From contig JAKZAN010000065.1 of the NCBI GenBank assembly GCA_023053545.1, positions 124,001 to 188,000 of the forward strand: a stretch of 64,000 nt of DNA, read 5' to 3'. A program made the position numbers and the translations under genes. Shown here piece by piece: positions 11,201-23,488 of the stretch (positions are counted from its first letter, which is position 1; every line of letters starts with the position of its first letter). The notes beneath the pieces were generated by a model, which saw only the letters and a program-made list of their open reading frames with translations, did not search any database and was not told the DNA's origin. This stretch comes from Lepidurus packardi (Eukaryota > Arthropoda > Branchiopoda > Notostraca > Triopsidae).

Positions 11201-13633
11201 TAATTCCTTACGGACTGAACAAATTCCTTACGGACTTAATAAATTCCTTACGGACTTAATTAATTCCTTACTGACTGAATTAATTCTTTAGGATTGATTG
11301 AATTCCTTTCTTACTGAATTAATTCCTTACGGACTGAATTAATTCCTTACGGATTTAATTAATTCCTTACGGACTTAATTAATTCCTTACGGACTTGATA
11401 AATTCCTTACGGACTTAATTAATTCCTTACGGACTGAATTAATTCTTTAGGATTGATTGAATTCCTTTCTTACTGAATTAATTCCTTATGGACTGAATTA
11501 ATTCCTTACGGATTTAATTAATTCCTTACGGACTTAATTAATTCGTTGCGGACTGAATTAATTCCTTACGGACTGAATTAATTCTTTCGGACTGAATTAA
11601 TTCATTACGGACTGAATTAATTTCTTACGGACTTAATTAATTCCTTACGGACTGAACAAATTCCTTACGGACTTAATTAATTCCTTACGGACTTAATTAA
11701 TTCTTTACGGACTGAAATAATTCCTTACGGACTGAATTAATTCCTTACGGACTTAATTAATACTTTACGGACTGAATTAATTCCTTACGGACTGAATTAA
11801 TTCCTTACGGACTTAATTTTTTTTCCTTTACGGACTGAATTAATTCATTACGGACTGAATTAATTCCTTACGGACTTAATTAATTCCTTACGGACTTAAT
11901 TAATTCTTTACGGACTGAAATAATTCCTTACGGACTGAATTAATTCCTTACGGACTTAATTAATACTTTACGGACTGAATTAATTCCTTACGGACTGAAT
12001 TAATTCCTTACGGACTGAATTAATTCTTTCGGACTGAATTAATTCATTACGGACTGAATTAATTTCTTACGGACTTAATTAATTCCTTACGGACTGAACA
12101 AATTCCTTACGGACTTAATTTTTTTTCCTTTACGGACTGAATTAATTCATTACGGACTGAATTAATTCCTTACGGACTTAATTAATTCCTTACGGACTTA
12201 ATTAATTCTTTACGGACTGAAATAATTCCTTACGGACTGAATTAATTCCTTACGGACTTAATTAATACTTTACGGACTGAATTAATTCCTTACGGACTGA
12301 ATTAATTCCTTACGGACTGAATTAATTCTTTCGGACTGAATTAATTCATTACGGACTGAATTAATTTCTTACGGACTTAATTAATTCCTTACGGACTGAA
12401 CAAATTCCTTACGGACTTAATTAATTCCTTACTGACTGAATTAATTCTTTAGGATTGATTGAATTCCTTTCTTACTGAATTAATTCCTTACGGACTGAAT
12501 TAATTCCTTACGGATTTAATTAATTCCTTACGGACTTAATTAATTCCTTACGGACTTGATAAATTCCTTACGGACTTAATTAATTCCTTACGGACTGAAT
12601 TAATTCTTTAGGATTGATTGAATTCCTTTCTTACTGAATTAATTCCTTATGGACTGAATTAATTCCTTACGGATTTAATTAATTCCTTACGGACTTAATT
12701 AATTCGTTGCGGACTGAATTAATTCCTTACGGACTGAATTAATTCTTTCGGACTGAATTAATTCATTACGGACTGAATTAATTTCTTACGGACTTAATTA
12801 ATTCCTTACGGACTGAACAAATTCCTTACGGACTTAATTTTTTTTCCTTTACGGACTGAATTAATTCATTACGGACTGAATTAATTAATTACGGACTGAA
12901 TTAATTCCTTACGGACTTAATTAATTCCTTACGGACTGAACAAATTCCTTACGGACTTAATTAATTCCTTACGGACTTAATTAATTCTTTACGGACTGAA
13001 ATAATTCCTTACGGACTGAATTAATTCCTTACGGACTTAATTAAAACTTTACGGACTGAATTAATTCCTTACGGACTGAATTAATTCCTTACGGACTTAA
13101 TTTTTTTTCCTTTACGGACTGAATTAATTCATTACGGACTGAATTAATTCCTTACGGACTTAATTAATTCCTTACGGACTTAATTAATTCTTTACGGACT
13201 GAAATAATTCCTTACGGACTGAATTAATTCCTTACGGACTTAATTAATACTTTACGGACTGAATTAATTCCTTACGGACTGAATTAATTCCTTACGGACT
13301 GAATTAATTCTTTCGGACTGAATTAATTCATTACGGACTGAATTAATTTCTTACGGACTTAATTAATTCCTTACGGACTGAACAAATTCCTTACGGACTT
13401 AATTTTTTTTCCTTTACGGACTGAATTAATTCATTACGGACTGAATTAATTCCTTACGGACTTAATTAATTCTTTACGGACTGAAATAATTCCTTACGGA
13501 CTGAATTAATTCCTTACGGACTTAATTAATACTTTACGGACTGAATTAATTCCTTACGGACTGAATTAATTCCTTACGGACTTAATTAATTCCTTACGGA
13601 CTGAACAAATTCCTTACGGACTGAACAAATTCC

Positions 13634-15155
13634 TTACGGACTTAATAAAAGCATTCTCAATGCTTGCCTCCAATTTTTTGGTAGTTTCGTTAAAATGTTA
13701 TAATGTACCATGTCTTTGCCTTGGCTAGTTTTCGGTGTTTTTCTTAGAATCTCCTCTATTTCCCATTCTTTAAAAGGTGTATCAAACTCAGTCGTGCTGT
13801 TTATATCGCCTATCATGTTATCTATTTCAAACTGCATGTGGAATATCTCCGCTTCATTTGCCTCAGTTTCCGGCTCCTCACTTTGTATCTTGGCGAAATG
13901 CTCCACCAGCATTCCTGCTTTCTCTTCGTTTTGTTGTGTACACTTTCCCCCTGAGTTGAGTTTTACCCTATCTATATTTTCCATTGGTACTCCTTCCATT
14001 CTTCTTATTAGCTCCCACATTTGTTTTGTTGTTGTTTGCTTTCCTAGGCCCTCCACCTTCGACTTCCTGTGGGTTCTTTTCGTTTCCTGTGTGACTCTCT
14101 TGCCAATTGCTTTGTATTTTTTGTATTCTGTCAGGGTTTCAGCGTTGGAGTTTCGTTTTAATATTCTATACGTCGCTCGCATGATGCTTATTGCTTCGCT
14201 GCAATTTTCATCCCACCACGGTTTCCGTATTCTACGTTGGCTCCCTTTTGTGTTATTTTCCCTGCTTGTCCCCTCTCTCCAGGGTATATGCTTCTTAGTG
14301 ATTTTTAGGGGTGTATCTATAAAACGCTTGTATCGTTCCTCTACCCTTCCCCATCGCACTCCCTTTTCTATGTCTGTTTCCTCCATTTCTCTGCTCCACT
14401 CCTCCCAATTCGCTTTCTTAAAATTCCATCGCGGGGTCGTTTCTCTAATAACCAACCCCGTTGCTCCTTCTACTTCGAGTATGATTGGGAAATGGTCGCT
14501 TTGTAGCATTGCCCCTATATTGACTCGCGTCTTGTCGTGCATGTTTGCTGTCGTAAACACTAGGTCAATGGTGGTGAGCGCCCCTCTATCAGTTGTGTGT
14601 GTACCAACGCCCTTTGGGGAAGCTAGTACTAAGTTTCCCCATTCTTCTAAAAACGAGAATAAAATATTCCCTCTGGTATTGTTAAAATCCTTTCCGTTCC
14701 ATAAATTATGGTGTGAATTAAAATCTCCAAACATAAGACATTTCTCATCGTGGCCGATTTTTAGACAAATAAAATTCATATTCTTGTTTTGTTATTTTTT
14801 TCCCTGTTTGCACTTGTAGGTACATGCCGACTAGATATATATCCTGTTTTTCCCACTTTGCCTTCACACATCCTACCTCCAGTACTCCGTTTACGAAGGG
14901 TTCCATTGGTAGCCAGTCGATTTGCATTCCACTTTTCACATAAAATAAAATTCCCCCTCCTCTCTTATGAGGTCTGTCTTTTCTATAGCATTCGTACCCA
15001 GCGATTACAGCTTTCCTCCCCTCTTTCAACAACGTTTCACATATAAAAATAACATCTGGGGTCTGTTGCATCTCACTAATGTATGCACATAAGCTGCTAA
15101 GATGCTGCGTGATGCTTCGTGCATTCCACACTAGGATTTTTATAGAGCTCCCCAT
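13634..15155 (-). pseudogene. ORF2 fragment, frameshifted endonuclease (copy 2)
   Basis: This is the endonuclease part of ORF2, broken by a compound change at about 14758-14763, where gatttgagac in copies 1, 3 and 5 is gatttttagac. The net +1 shifts the frame at about codon 132, and translation ends six residues later, before the D144/N146, D197 and D220/H221 catalytic positions. The downstream frame stays open to the truncation point. P-to-S and L-to-P substitutions near 14150 and 14310 are private. The same frameshift is found in copy 4. The reverse transcriptase is missing as in all copies. Confidence 0.9.
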
Positions 15156-16528
15156 TCAAACAATATTGTAATTAGTTCTCCCTCCCTTATTAGCTCTTTT
15201 CCCAAACATAAAAACTGCCTACCTTTCTCTTCCCAGCTACTTTCGTTTAAAATTATTGGGATAATCCTTCTGATTACCTTCTGTATTATTGTCCGAATTA
15301 CCCCTGGTTTTCCCCTTACCTCGCAGTTGTCAATGTCATTGTGACCATTTCCTTGTTCTTTTTGCTTTCCTGGCCTGCTTGTTTCTGCTTGCGGTGGTCT
15401 TTTGCTACCATCCTCCGTCGTAACCTTCTTCGTCCCTGCGGCTATCTCCCTGTACGTGAGTCTCTGTGTGCCTGTGCTTGTTTGCGGTATCTCTTCCGCC
15501 GCCGTCTCGACTTCTCGGGTGTCAGGTGTCTTCTTGGTCTTTGATTGGGATGGTTCTTCTTGAAGTCCTGCTTTTGCTTTTTGACCGCCCTCCATTGCCC
15601 TCTTAAAAACGGTGCATTTTGTGTCTGCCGCTGAATTACTGCCGCGGCAGTTAGCACACGTGGGTGTCATACCCTGTATCTTCCTCATACAACTTTCAAT
15701 TCTGTGGTCGTCCCCGCAGAAACCACAGCGCTGCTTGGCCGTACACACTGTACTTACGTGCCCAAACCTCTGGCATCTATAGCACCTAATTGGTTTGGGC
15801 TTAAATGGAATCACTGGAACTTTAAAGAACCCGATATTAACTTGACTAGGCAGTTCATTTCCTTCAAATGTAACGTGGTATGCCCCTGTGGCAAACTTGT
15901 CGCTCTCTCGGAAACTATACAATGTTCTGACTGAGTATAGACCCATTATATTCTGCTCCATAATCTCCTCTCTGGATGTACCCCATATTTTGACTATCCC
16001 GTGCTGCAGCACTAGGGGCTTAGCCATCCGCATATGTACCTTCCATTGGCCAATACTCTTGATTGCCAATAATTTTTCCACTATATCCGGTTGGGATGTG
16101 AAGAACAAAAGTTCCCCCCCGTTGGTCACTTTTGTCTCCATTGCCGTGATCCCCAGGTTTTTAATAGCTTTTCCTAATGCAAATGGGCTGACCCCCTTAA
16201 AGTTTTTTCCCTCCTCTATCAACTTCCCCACGACTGGTCTTTTGTCCTTTGTTCCTTCTACATATTCATTGTTCTTATGCGCTTGGCTAATCACTGACAC
16301 CTCTCGTTCCTCAACTACTAAGCATTCTCCTTCCGTATTTTCCTCTGTGTCTTTCTCCACAACTTTTGCCACCTTTCCTGACCCTCCCTTTATCTTTTTC
16401 TTTGGCCTCACAGTCTTCCAACCTGGATCTTCACTGGACTGACCTTCTTCCTGCTCTACTACTAATTTCTCCTTACATCTTTTCCTGATGACAATTAAAT
16501 CATCCTCGCTGGAATCCTCCATTTCCAT
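15140..16528 (-). CDS. ORF1 Gag-like RNA-binding protein, intact (copy 2)
   Basis: The frame is uninterrupted for 462 codons from the ATG at 16528. The N-terminus is acidic (residues 1-35, MEMEDSSEDD), followed by a basic cluster (R41-K47, RPKKKIK). Residues ~111-235 have the look of the RRM-like region of LINE ORF1 proteins. Three cysteine motifs follow: C249-C262 (CX2CX4HX4C), C268-C280 (CX2CX3HX4C) and C291-C305. The last has Asn where such knuckles usually have His. The C-terminal third is basic and Ser/Thr-rich. Proteins of this type bind element RNA and form the RNP with ORF2. The last 16 nt overlap the ORF2 start in another frame. No expression evidence exists in sequence alone. Confidence 0.88.
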   Translation of the reverse strand: MEMEDSSEDDLIVIRKRCKEKLVVEQEEGQSSEDPGWKTVRPKKKIKGGSGKVAKVVEKDTEENTEGECLVVEEREVSVISQAHKNNEYVEGTKDKRPVVGKLIEEGKNFKGVSPFALGKAIKNLGITAMETKVTNGGELLFFTSQPDIVEKLLAIKSIGQWKVHMRMAKPLVLQHGIVKIWGTSREEIMEQNIMGLYSVRTLYSFRESDKFATGAYHVTFEGNELPSQVNIGFFKVPVIPFKPKPIRCYRCQRFGHVSTVCTAKQRCGFCGDDHRIESCMRKIQGMTPTCANCRGSNSAADTKCTVFKRAMEGGQKAKAGLQEEPSQSKTKKTPDTREVETAAEEIPQTSTGTQRLTYREIAAGTKKVTTEDGSKRPPQAETSRPGKQKEQGNGHNDIDNCEVRGKPGVIRTIIQKVIRRIIPIILNESSWEEKGRQFLCLGKELIREGELITILFEWGAL

Positions 16529-17073
16529 TAGCAACACCTAAGACGTAAACCAGAACAAAAAAACTATCACTGTAACCGTAACGAACAGAACAAACCCGTA
16601 ACCAATGCCCAAGCGCGTCGCGTCACGTGTCGTGATGTCAAGCCACGCCCGTCACAGTCCGGATGATAGCGTGCTCGTGCCACACCTTGCCACGTCAACA
16701 CGCTAGCACTCGAAAACAAATTTCCTTCCCTTTATACAGTTATACAATCAGAAACACTTTGTTAAACATAAATCATACACCAACGAAAAACCCCAACCAC
16801 AAATATACACTTCCAAAAACACTATAACCGAAAAAATAACCCACCAGCTGTTTGCAGCTGCCTGGTCACAACTGTCCCAATATTAACACTCTCTCTCTCT
16901 AATAAACGACTAACAAAACAACAATTGTAACAATAAATCAACTAATACACAACTTCTATATCACCACGAACAAAAACTATGTATCTGCTACTAATTTTAG
17001 TGACTTTTTTCCTTGATAACTCGCACTGCATGTAAGACACGTCTATCCTGGTGTATATTCCGGTCTTCATCTG
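16529..17073 (-). promoter_or_regulatory. LINE 5' leader, copy 2
   Basis: This is 545 nt equivalent to the leader of copy 1, with one fewer A in the run near 16718 and a few substitutions (for example aaccccaaccac instead of aacccccaccac near 16790). The (GA)n run, the CAGCTG pair and the CpG-rich stretch next to ORF1 are all retained. A promoter role is inferred from the element class only. Confidence 0.48.
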
Positions 17074-20000
17074 TTACGGGCTGAATTAATTCCTTACGGA
17101 CTGAATTAAGTCCTTACGGACTTAATTAATTCTTTACGGACTGAATTAATTCCTAACGGACTGAATTAATTCTTTACGGACTTAATTAATTCCTTACGGA
17201 CTGAATTAATTCTTTAGGATTGATTGAATTCCTTACTTACTGAATTAGTTTCGGATTGAATTAATTCCTTACGGACTGAATTAATTAATTACGGACTGAA
17301 TTAATTCCTTACGGACTTAATTAATTCTTTACGGACTGAATTAATTCCTTTCGGACTGAATTAATTCCTTACGGAATGAACTTATTCCTTACGGACGGAA
17401 TTAATTCCTTATGGACTGAATTAATTCCTTACGGATTTAATTAATTCCTTACGGAATTAATTAATTCCTTACGGACTGAATTAATTCTTTATGATTGAAT
17501 GAATTCCTTACTTACTGAATTAGTTAGTTACGGACTGAATTAATTCCTTACGGACTGAATAAATTAATTACGGACTGAATTAACTACTTACGGACTGAAT
17601 TAATCCTTTACGGACTGAATAAATTCCATGGGGACTGAATTAATTCCTTACGGACTTAATTAATTCATTACGGACTTAATTATTTCCTTACGGAATGAAT
17701 TAATTCCTTACGGACTGAACAAATTCCTTACGGACTGAATTAATTCCTATTGGACTGAATTAATTCTTTACGGACTGAATTAATTCCTTACGGACTGAAC
17801 ATATTCCTTACGGACTTAATTAACTCCTTACGGACTTAATTAATTCTTTACGGACTGAATTAATTCCTTACGGATTGAATTAATTTTTTACGGACTTAAT
17901 TAATTCCTTACGGACTTAATTAATTACTTACGGACTGCACAAATTCCTTACGGACTTAATAAATTCCTTACGGACTTAATTAATTCCTTACGGACTGAAT
18001 TAATTCTTTAGGATTGATTGAATTCCATTCTTACTGAATTAATTCCTTACGGACTGAATTAATTCCTTACGGATTTAATTAATTCCTTACGGACTTAATT
18101 AATTCCTTACTTACTTAATTAATTCCTTACGGACTTGATAAATTCCTTACGGACTTAATTAATTCCTTACGGACTGAATTAATTCTTTAGGATTGATTGA
18201 ATTCCTTTCTTACTGAATTAATTCCTTATGGACTGAATTAATTCCTTACGGATTTAATTAATTCCTTACGGACTTAATTAATTCGTTGCGGACTGAATTA
18301 ATTCCTTACGGACTGAATTAATTCATTACGGACTGAATTAATTCTTTACGGGCTGAAGTAATTCATTACGGACTTAATTAATTCCTTACGGACTGAATTA
18401 ATTCTTTAGGATAGATTGAATTCCTTTCTTACTGAATTAATTCCTTACGGACTGAATTAATTCCTTACGGATTTAATTAATTCCTTACGGACTTAATTAA
18501 TTCCTTACTTACTTAATTAATTCCTTACGGACTTGATAAATTCCTTACGGACTTAATTAATTCCTTACGGACTGAATTAATTCTTTAGGATTGATTGAAT
18601 TCCTTTCTTACTGAATTAATTCCTTATGGACTGAATTAATTCCTTACGGATTTAATTAATTCCTTACGGACTTAATTAATTCGTTGCGGACTGAATTAAT
18701 TCCTTACGGACTGAATTAATTCATTACGGACTGAATTAATTCTTTACGGGCTGAAGTAATTCATTACGGACTTAATTAATTCCTTACGGACTGAATTAAT
18801 TCTTTAGGATTGATTGAATTCCTTTCTTACTGAATTAATTCCTTACGGACTGAATTAATTCCTTACGGATTTAATTAATTCCTTACGGAATTAATTAATT
18901 CCTTACGGACTTAATTAATTCCTTACGGACTTGATAAATTCCTTACGGACTTGATAAATTCCTTACGGACTTAATTAATTCCTTACGGACTGAATTAATT
19001 CTTTAGGATTGATTGAATTCCTTTCTTACTGAATTAATTCCTTATGGACTGAATTAATTCCTTACGGATTTAATTAATTCCTTACGGACTTAATTAATTC
19101 GTTGCGGACTGAATTAATTCCTTACGGACTGAATTAATTCCTTACGGACTGAATTAATTCTTTACGGACTGAATTGATTCATTACGGACTGAATTAATTT
19201 CTTACGGACTTAATTAATTCCTTACGGACTGAACAAATTCCTTACGGACTTAATTTTTTTTCCTTTACGGACTGAATTAATTCATTACGGACTGAATTAA
19301 TTCCTTACGGACTTAATTAATTCCTTACGGACACATATTCCTTACGGACTAAACATATTCCTTACGGACTTAATTAACTCCTTACGGACTTAATTAATTC
19401 TTTACGGACTTAATTAATTCCTTACGGACTGAATTAATTCCTTACGGACTGAACAAATTCCTTACGGACTTAATTAATTCCTTACGGACTGAACAAATTC
19501 CTTACGGACTTAATTAATTCCTTACGGACTGAATTAATTCCTTACGGACTGAATTAATTCTTTACGGACTGAATTAATTCATTACGGACTGAATTAATTC
19601 CTTACGGACTTAATTAATTCCTTACGGACTGAACTTATTCCTTACGGACTTAATTAACTCCTTACGGACTTAATTAATTCTTTACGGACTGAATTAATTC
19701 CTTACGGACTGAATTAATTTTTTACGGACTTAATTAATTCCTTACGGACTGAACAAATTCCTTACGGACTTAATAAATTCCTTACGGACTTAATTAATTC
19801 GTTTCTGACTGAATTAATTCTTTAGTATTGATTGAATTCCTTTCTTACTGAATTAATTCCTTACGGACTGAATTAATTTTTTACGGACTTAATTAATTCC
19901 TTACGGACTGAACAAATTCCTTACGGACTGTTTAAATTCCTTACGGACTTAATAAATTCCTTACGGACTGAATTAATTCCTTACGGACTGAATTAATTAA

Positions 20001-21983
20001 TTACGGACTTAATTATTTCCTTACAGACTTAATTAATTCCTTACGGAATGAATTAATTCCTTACGGACTGAACAAATTCCTGACGGACTTAATTAATTCC
20101 TTACGGACTGAACAAATTCCTTACGGACTGAACTAATTCTTTACGGACTGAATTAATTCATTACGGACTGAATTAATTCCTTACGGACTTAATTAATTCC
20201 TTACGGACTGAACTAACTCCTTACGGACTTAATTAATTCTTTACGGACTGAATTAAATCCTTACGGACTGAATTAATTTTTTACGGACTTAATTAATTCC
20301 TTACGGACTGAACAAATTCCTTACGGACTTAATAAATTCCTTACGGACTTAATTAATTCCTTACGGACTGAATCAATTCTTTAGGATTGATTGAATTCCT
20401 TTCTTACTGAATTAATTCCTTATGGACTGAATTAATTCCTTACGGATTTAATTAATTCCTTACGGACTTAATTAATTCGTTGCGGACTGAATTAATTCCT
20501 TACGGACTGAATTAATTCCTTACGGACTGAATTAATTCTTTCGGACTGAATTAATTCATTACGGACTGAATTAATTTCTTACGGACTTAATTAATTCCTT
20601 ACGGACTGAACAAATTCCTTACGGACTTAATTTTTTTTCCTTTACGGACTGAATTAATTCATTACGGACTGAATTAATTCCTTACGGACTTAATTAATTC
20701 CTTACGGACTGAACAAATTCCTTACGGACTTAAATAATTCCTTACGGACTTAATTAATTCTTTACGGACTGAAATAATTCCTAACGGACTGAATTAATTC
20801 CTTACGGACTTAATTAATACTTTACGGACTGAATTAATTCCTTACGGACTGAATTAATTCCTTACGGACTTAATTTTTTTTCCTTTACGGACTGAATTAA
20901 TTCATTACGGACTGAATTAATTCCTTACGGACTTAATTAATTCTTTCGGACTGAATTAATTCCTTACGGACTGAATTAATTCTTTCGGACTGAATTAATT
21001 CATTACGGACTGAATTAATTTCTTACGGACTTAATTAATTCCTTACGGACTGAACAAATTCCTTACGGACTTAATTTGTTTTTCCTTTACGGACTGAATT
21101 AATTCATTACGGACTGAATTAATTCCTTACGGATTTAATTAATTCCTTACGGACTGAACAAATTCTTTACGGACTTAATTAATTCCTTACGGACTTAATT
21201 AATACTTTACGGACTGAATTAATTCCTTACGGACTGAATTAATTCCTTACGGACTTAATTAATACTTTACGGACTGAATTAATTCCTTACGGACTGAATT
21301 AATTCCTTACGGACTGAATTAATTCCTTACGGACTGAATTAATTCTTTCGGACTGAATTAATTCATTACGGACTGAATTAATTCCTTACGGACTTAATTA
21401 ATTCCTTACGGACTGAACAAATTCCTTACGGACTTAATTAATTCCTTACGGACTTAATTAATACTTTACGGACTGAATTAATTCCTTACGGACTGAATTA
21501 ATTCCTTACGGACTGAATTAATTCTTTCGGACTGAATTAATTCATTACGGACTGAATTAATTTCTTACGGACTTAATTAATTCCTTACGGACTGAACAAA
21601 TTCCTTACGGACTGAATTAATTCCTTACGGACTTAATTTTTTTTCCTTTACGGACTGAATTAATTCATTACGGACTGAATTAATTCCTTACGGACTTAAT
21701 TAATTCCTTACGGACTGAACAAATTCCTTACGGACTTAATTAATTCCTTACGGACTTAATTAATTCTTTACGGACTGAATTAATTCTTTACGGACTGAAA
21801 TAATTCCTTACGGACTGAATTAATTCCTTACGGACTTAATTAATACTTTACGGACTGAATTAACTACTTACGGACTGTATTAATTCCTTACGGACTGAAT
21901 TAATTCCTTACGGACTTAATTAATTCCTTACGGACTTAATTAATTCCTTACGGACTGAACAAATTCCTTACGGACTTAATAAA
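17074..21983. repeat. 20-bp satellite array, block C
   Basis: This is 4.9 kb of satellite with no gene. The first ~300 bp match the right flank of copy 1. Inside are a 398-bp tandem duplication (about 18030-18825) and, from about 20620, several units marked by the poly-T monomer. The last ~80 bp match the left flank of the other LINE copies. Confidence 0.97.
18030..18825. repeat. 398-bp tandem duplication in satellite
   Basis: There are two units, about 18030-18427 and 18428-18825. The private ccttacttacttaatt variant (18105 and 18503) and the gttgcgg variant (18285 and 18683) both recur at exactly +398. A third related unit follows, with gttgcgg at 19101 (+418) and changed flanking monomers. 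Boundaries are approximate. Confidence 0.78.
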
Positions 21984-23488
21984 AGCATTCTCAATGCTTG
22001 CCTCCAATTTTTTGGTAGTTTCGTTAAAATGTTATAATGTACCATGTCTTTGCCTTGGCTAGTTTTCGGTGTTTTTCTTAAAATCTCCTCTATTTCCCAT
22101 TCTTTAAAAGGTGTATCAAACTCAGTCGTGCTGTTTATATCGCCTATCATGTTATCTATTTCAAACTGCATGTGGAATATCTCCGCTTCATTTGCCTCAG
22201 TTTCCGGCTCCTCACTTTGTATCTTGGCGAAATGCTCCACCAGCATTCCTGCTTTAACTTCGTTTTGTTGTGTACACTTTCCCCCTGAGTTGAGTTTTAC
22301 CCTATCTATATTTTCCATTGGTACTCCTTCCATTCTTCTTATTAGCTCCCACATTTGTTTTGTTGTTGTTTGCTTTCCTAGGCCCTCCACCTTCGACTTC
22401 CAGTGGGCTCTTTTCGTTTCCTGTGTGACTCTCTTGCCAATTGCTTTGTATTTTTTGTATTCTGTCAGGGTTTCAGCGTTGGGGTTTCGTTTTAATATTC
22501 TATACTTCGCTCGCATGATGCTTATTGCTTCGCTGCAATTTTCATCCCACCACGGTTTCGGTATTCTACGTTGGCTCCCTTTTGTGTTATTTTCCCTGCT
22601 TGTCCCCTCTCTCCAGGGTATATGCTTCTTAGTGATTTTTAGGAGTGTATCTATAAAACGCTTGTATCGTTCCTCTACCCTTCCCCATCGCACTCCCTTT
22701 TCTATGTCTGTTTCCTCCATTTCTCTGCTCCACTCCTCCCAATTCGCTTTCTTAAAATTCCATCGCGGGGTCGTTTCTCTAATAACCAACCCCGTTGCTC
22801 CTTCTACTTCGAGTATGATTGGGAAATGGTCGCTTTGTAGCATTGCCCCTATATTGACTCGCGTCTTGTCGTGCATGTTTGCTGTCGTAAACACTAGGTC
22901 AATGGTGGTGAGCGCCCCTCTATCAGTTGTGTGTGTACCAACGCCCTTTGGGGAAGCTAGTACTAAGTTTCCCCATTCTTCTAAAAACGAGAATAAAATA
23001 TTCCCTCTGGTATTGTTAAAATCCTTTCCGTTCCATAAATTATGGTGTGAATTAAAATCTCCAAACATAAGACATTTCTCATCGTGGCCGATTTGAGACA
23101 AATAAAATTCATATTCTTGTTTTGTTATTTTTTTCCCTGTTTGCACTTGTAGGTACATGCCGACTAGATATATATCCTGTTTTTCCCACTTTGCCTTCAC
23201 ACATCCTACCTCCAGTACTCCGTTTACGAAGGGTTCCATTGGTAGCCAGTCGATTTGCATTCCACTTTTCACATAAAATAAAATTCCCCCTCCTCTCTTA
23301 TGAGGTCTGTCTTTTCTATAGCATTCGTACCCAGCGATTACAGCTTTCCTCCCCTCTTTCAACAACGTTTCACATATAAAAATAACATCTGGGGTCTGTT
23401 GCATCTCACTAATGTATGCACATAAGCTGCTAAGATGCTGCGTGATGCTTCGTGCATTCCACACTAGGATTTTTATAGAGCTCCCCAT
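21968..23488 (-). CDS. ORF2 fragment, APE endonuclease, RT missing (copy 3)
   Basis: The frame is open for 506 codons with all endonuclease landmarks of copy 1 in place (N11, E40, Y112, D144, N146, D197, D220, H221). It differs from copy 1 at several linker residues: R-to-P in the QRRIRKPWW region, T-to-K before YRILKR, T-to-A and R-to-W before KSKVEGLG, and E-to-V in QQNEEKAG. It ends in satellite-encoded residues just after the reverse transcriptase domain begins. The endonuclease domain could fold, but no polymerase is encoded. Confidence 0.87.
   Translation of the reverse strand: MGSSIKILVWNARSITQHLSSLCAYISEMQQTPDVIFICETLLKEGRKAVIAGYECYRKDRPHKRGGGILFYVKSGMQIDWLPMEPFVNGVLEVGCVKAKWEKQDIYLVGMYLQVQTGKKITKQEYEFYLSQIGHDEKCLMFGDFNSHHNLWNGKDFNNTRGNILFSFLEEWGNLVLASPKGVGTHTTDRGALTTIDLVFTTANMHDKTRVNIGAMLQSDHFPIILEVEGATGLVIRETTPRWNFKKANWEEWSREMEETDIEKGVRWGRVEERYKRFIDTLLKITKKHIPWREGTSRENNTKGSQRRIPKPWWDENCSEAISIMRAKYRILKRNPNAETLTEYKKYKAIGKRVTQETKRAHWKSKVEGLGKQTTTKQMWELIRRMEGVPMENIDRVKLNSGGKCTQQNEVKAGMLVEHFAKIQSEEPETEANEAEIFHMQFEIDNMIGDINSTTEFDTPFKEWEIEEILRKTPKTSQGKDMVHYNILTKLPKNWRQALRMLLLSP

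Larger units (their letters stand above)
4993..13649. repeat. 20-bp satellite array, block B
   Basis: This is 8.7 kb of the same satellite with no gene. It contains a 1178-bp tandem duplication (5198-7553) and a register-breaking patch (7631-8275). Between 11800 and 13600 there is a recurring segment marked by a poly-T monomer (8 Ts followed by cctttacgg) at about 11817, 12119, 12838, 13101 and 13404. The first ~250 bp match the right flank of LINE copy 2 almost exactly; the last ~80 bp match the left flank of every other copy. Diverged monomers of the type ggattgattgaattcc recur every few hundred bases and mark higher-order units. Confidence 0.97.
13650..17073 (-). mobile_element. LINE copy 2, Jockey/I-like, 3'-truncated
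   Basis: This 3424-bp copy has the same order and junctions as copy 1. Its ORF1 is intact and its ORF2 is frameshifted. It shares the right satellite flank and several ORF2 variants with copy 1 (for example the agaatctcc, cctgtgggttc and tacgtcgctcgc forms). It shares the ORF2 frameshift and a synonymous-type variant near 16150 with copy 4. The left flank carries a doubled aacaaattcc monomer, unlike the other copies. Confidence 0.92.

Noticed and set aside
15442-15657. Minus-strand 71-codon basic frame inside ORF1
   Set aside because: It is an alternative frame of the ORF1 zinc-knuckle region. Its basic composition results from the codons of ORF1.
15888-16442. Plus-strand open frame of 184-189 codons opposite ORF1
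   Set aside because: It is antisense to ORF1, with no domain or start context, and is conserved only through recent duplication of the LINE.
16529-16537. ORF1 start upstream of the ATG (GTG or TTG)
   Set aside because: The upstream codons differ between copies (GTG, TTG) and are non-ATG. In a eukaryotic element the ATG giving MEMEDSS is the credible start.
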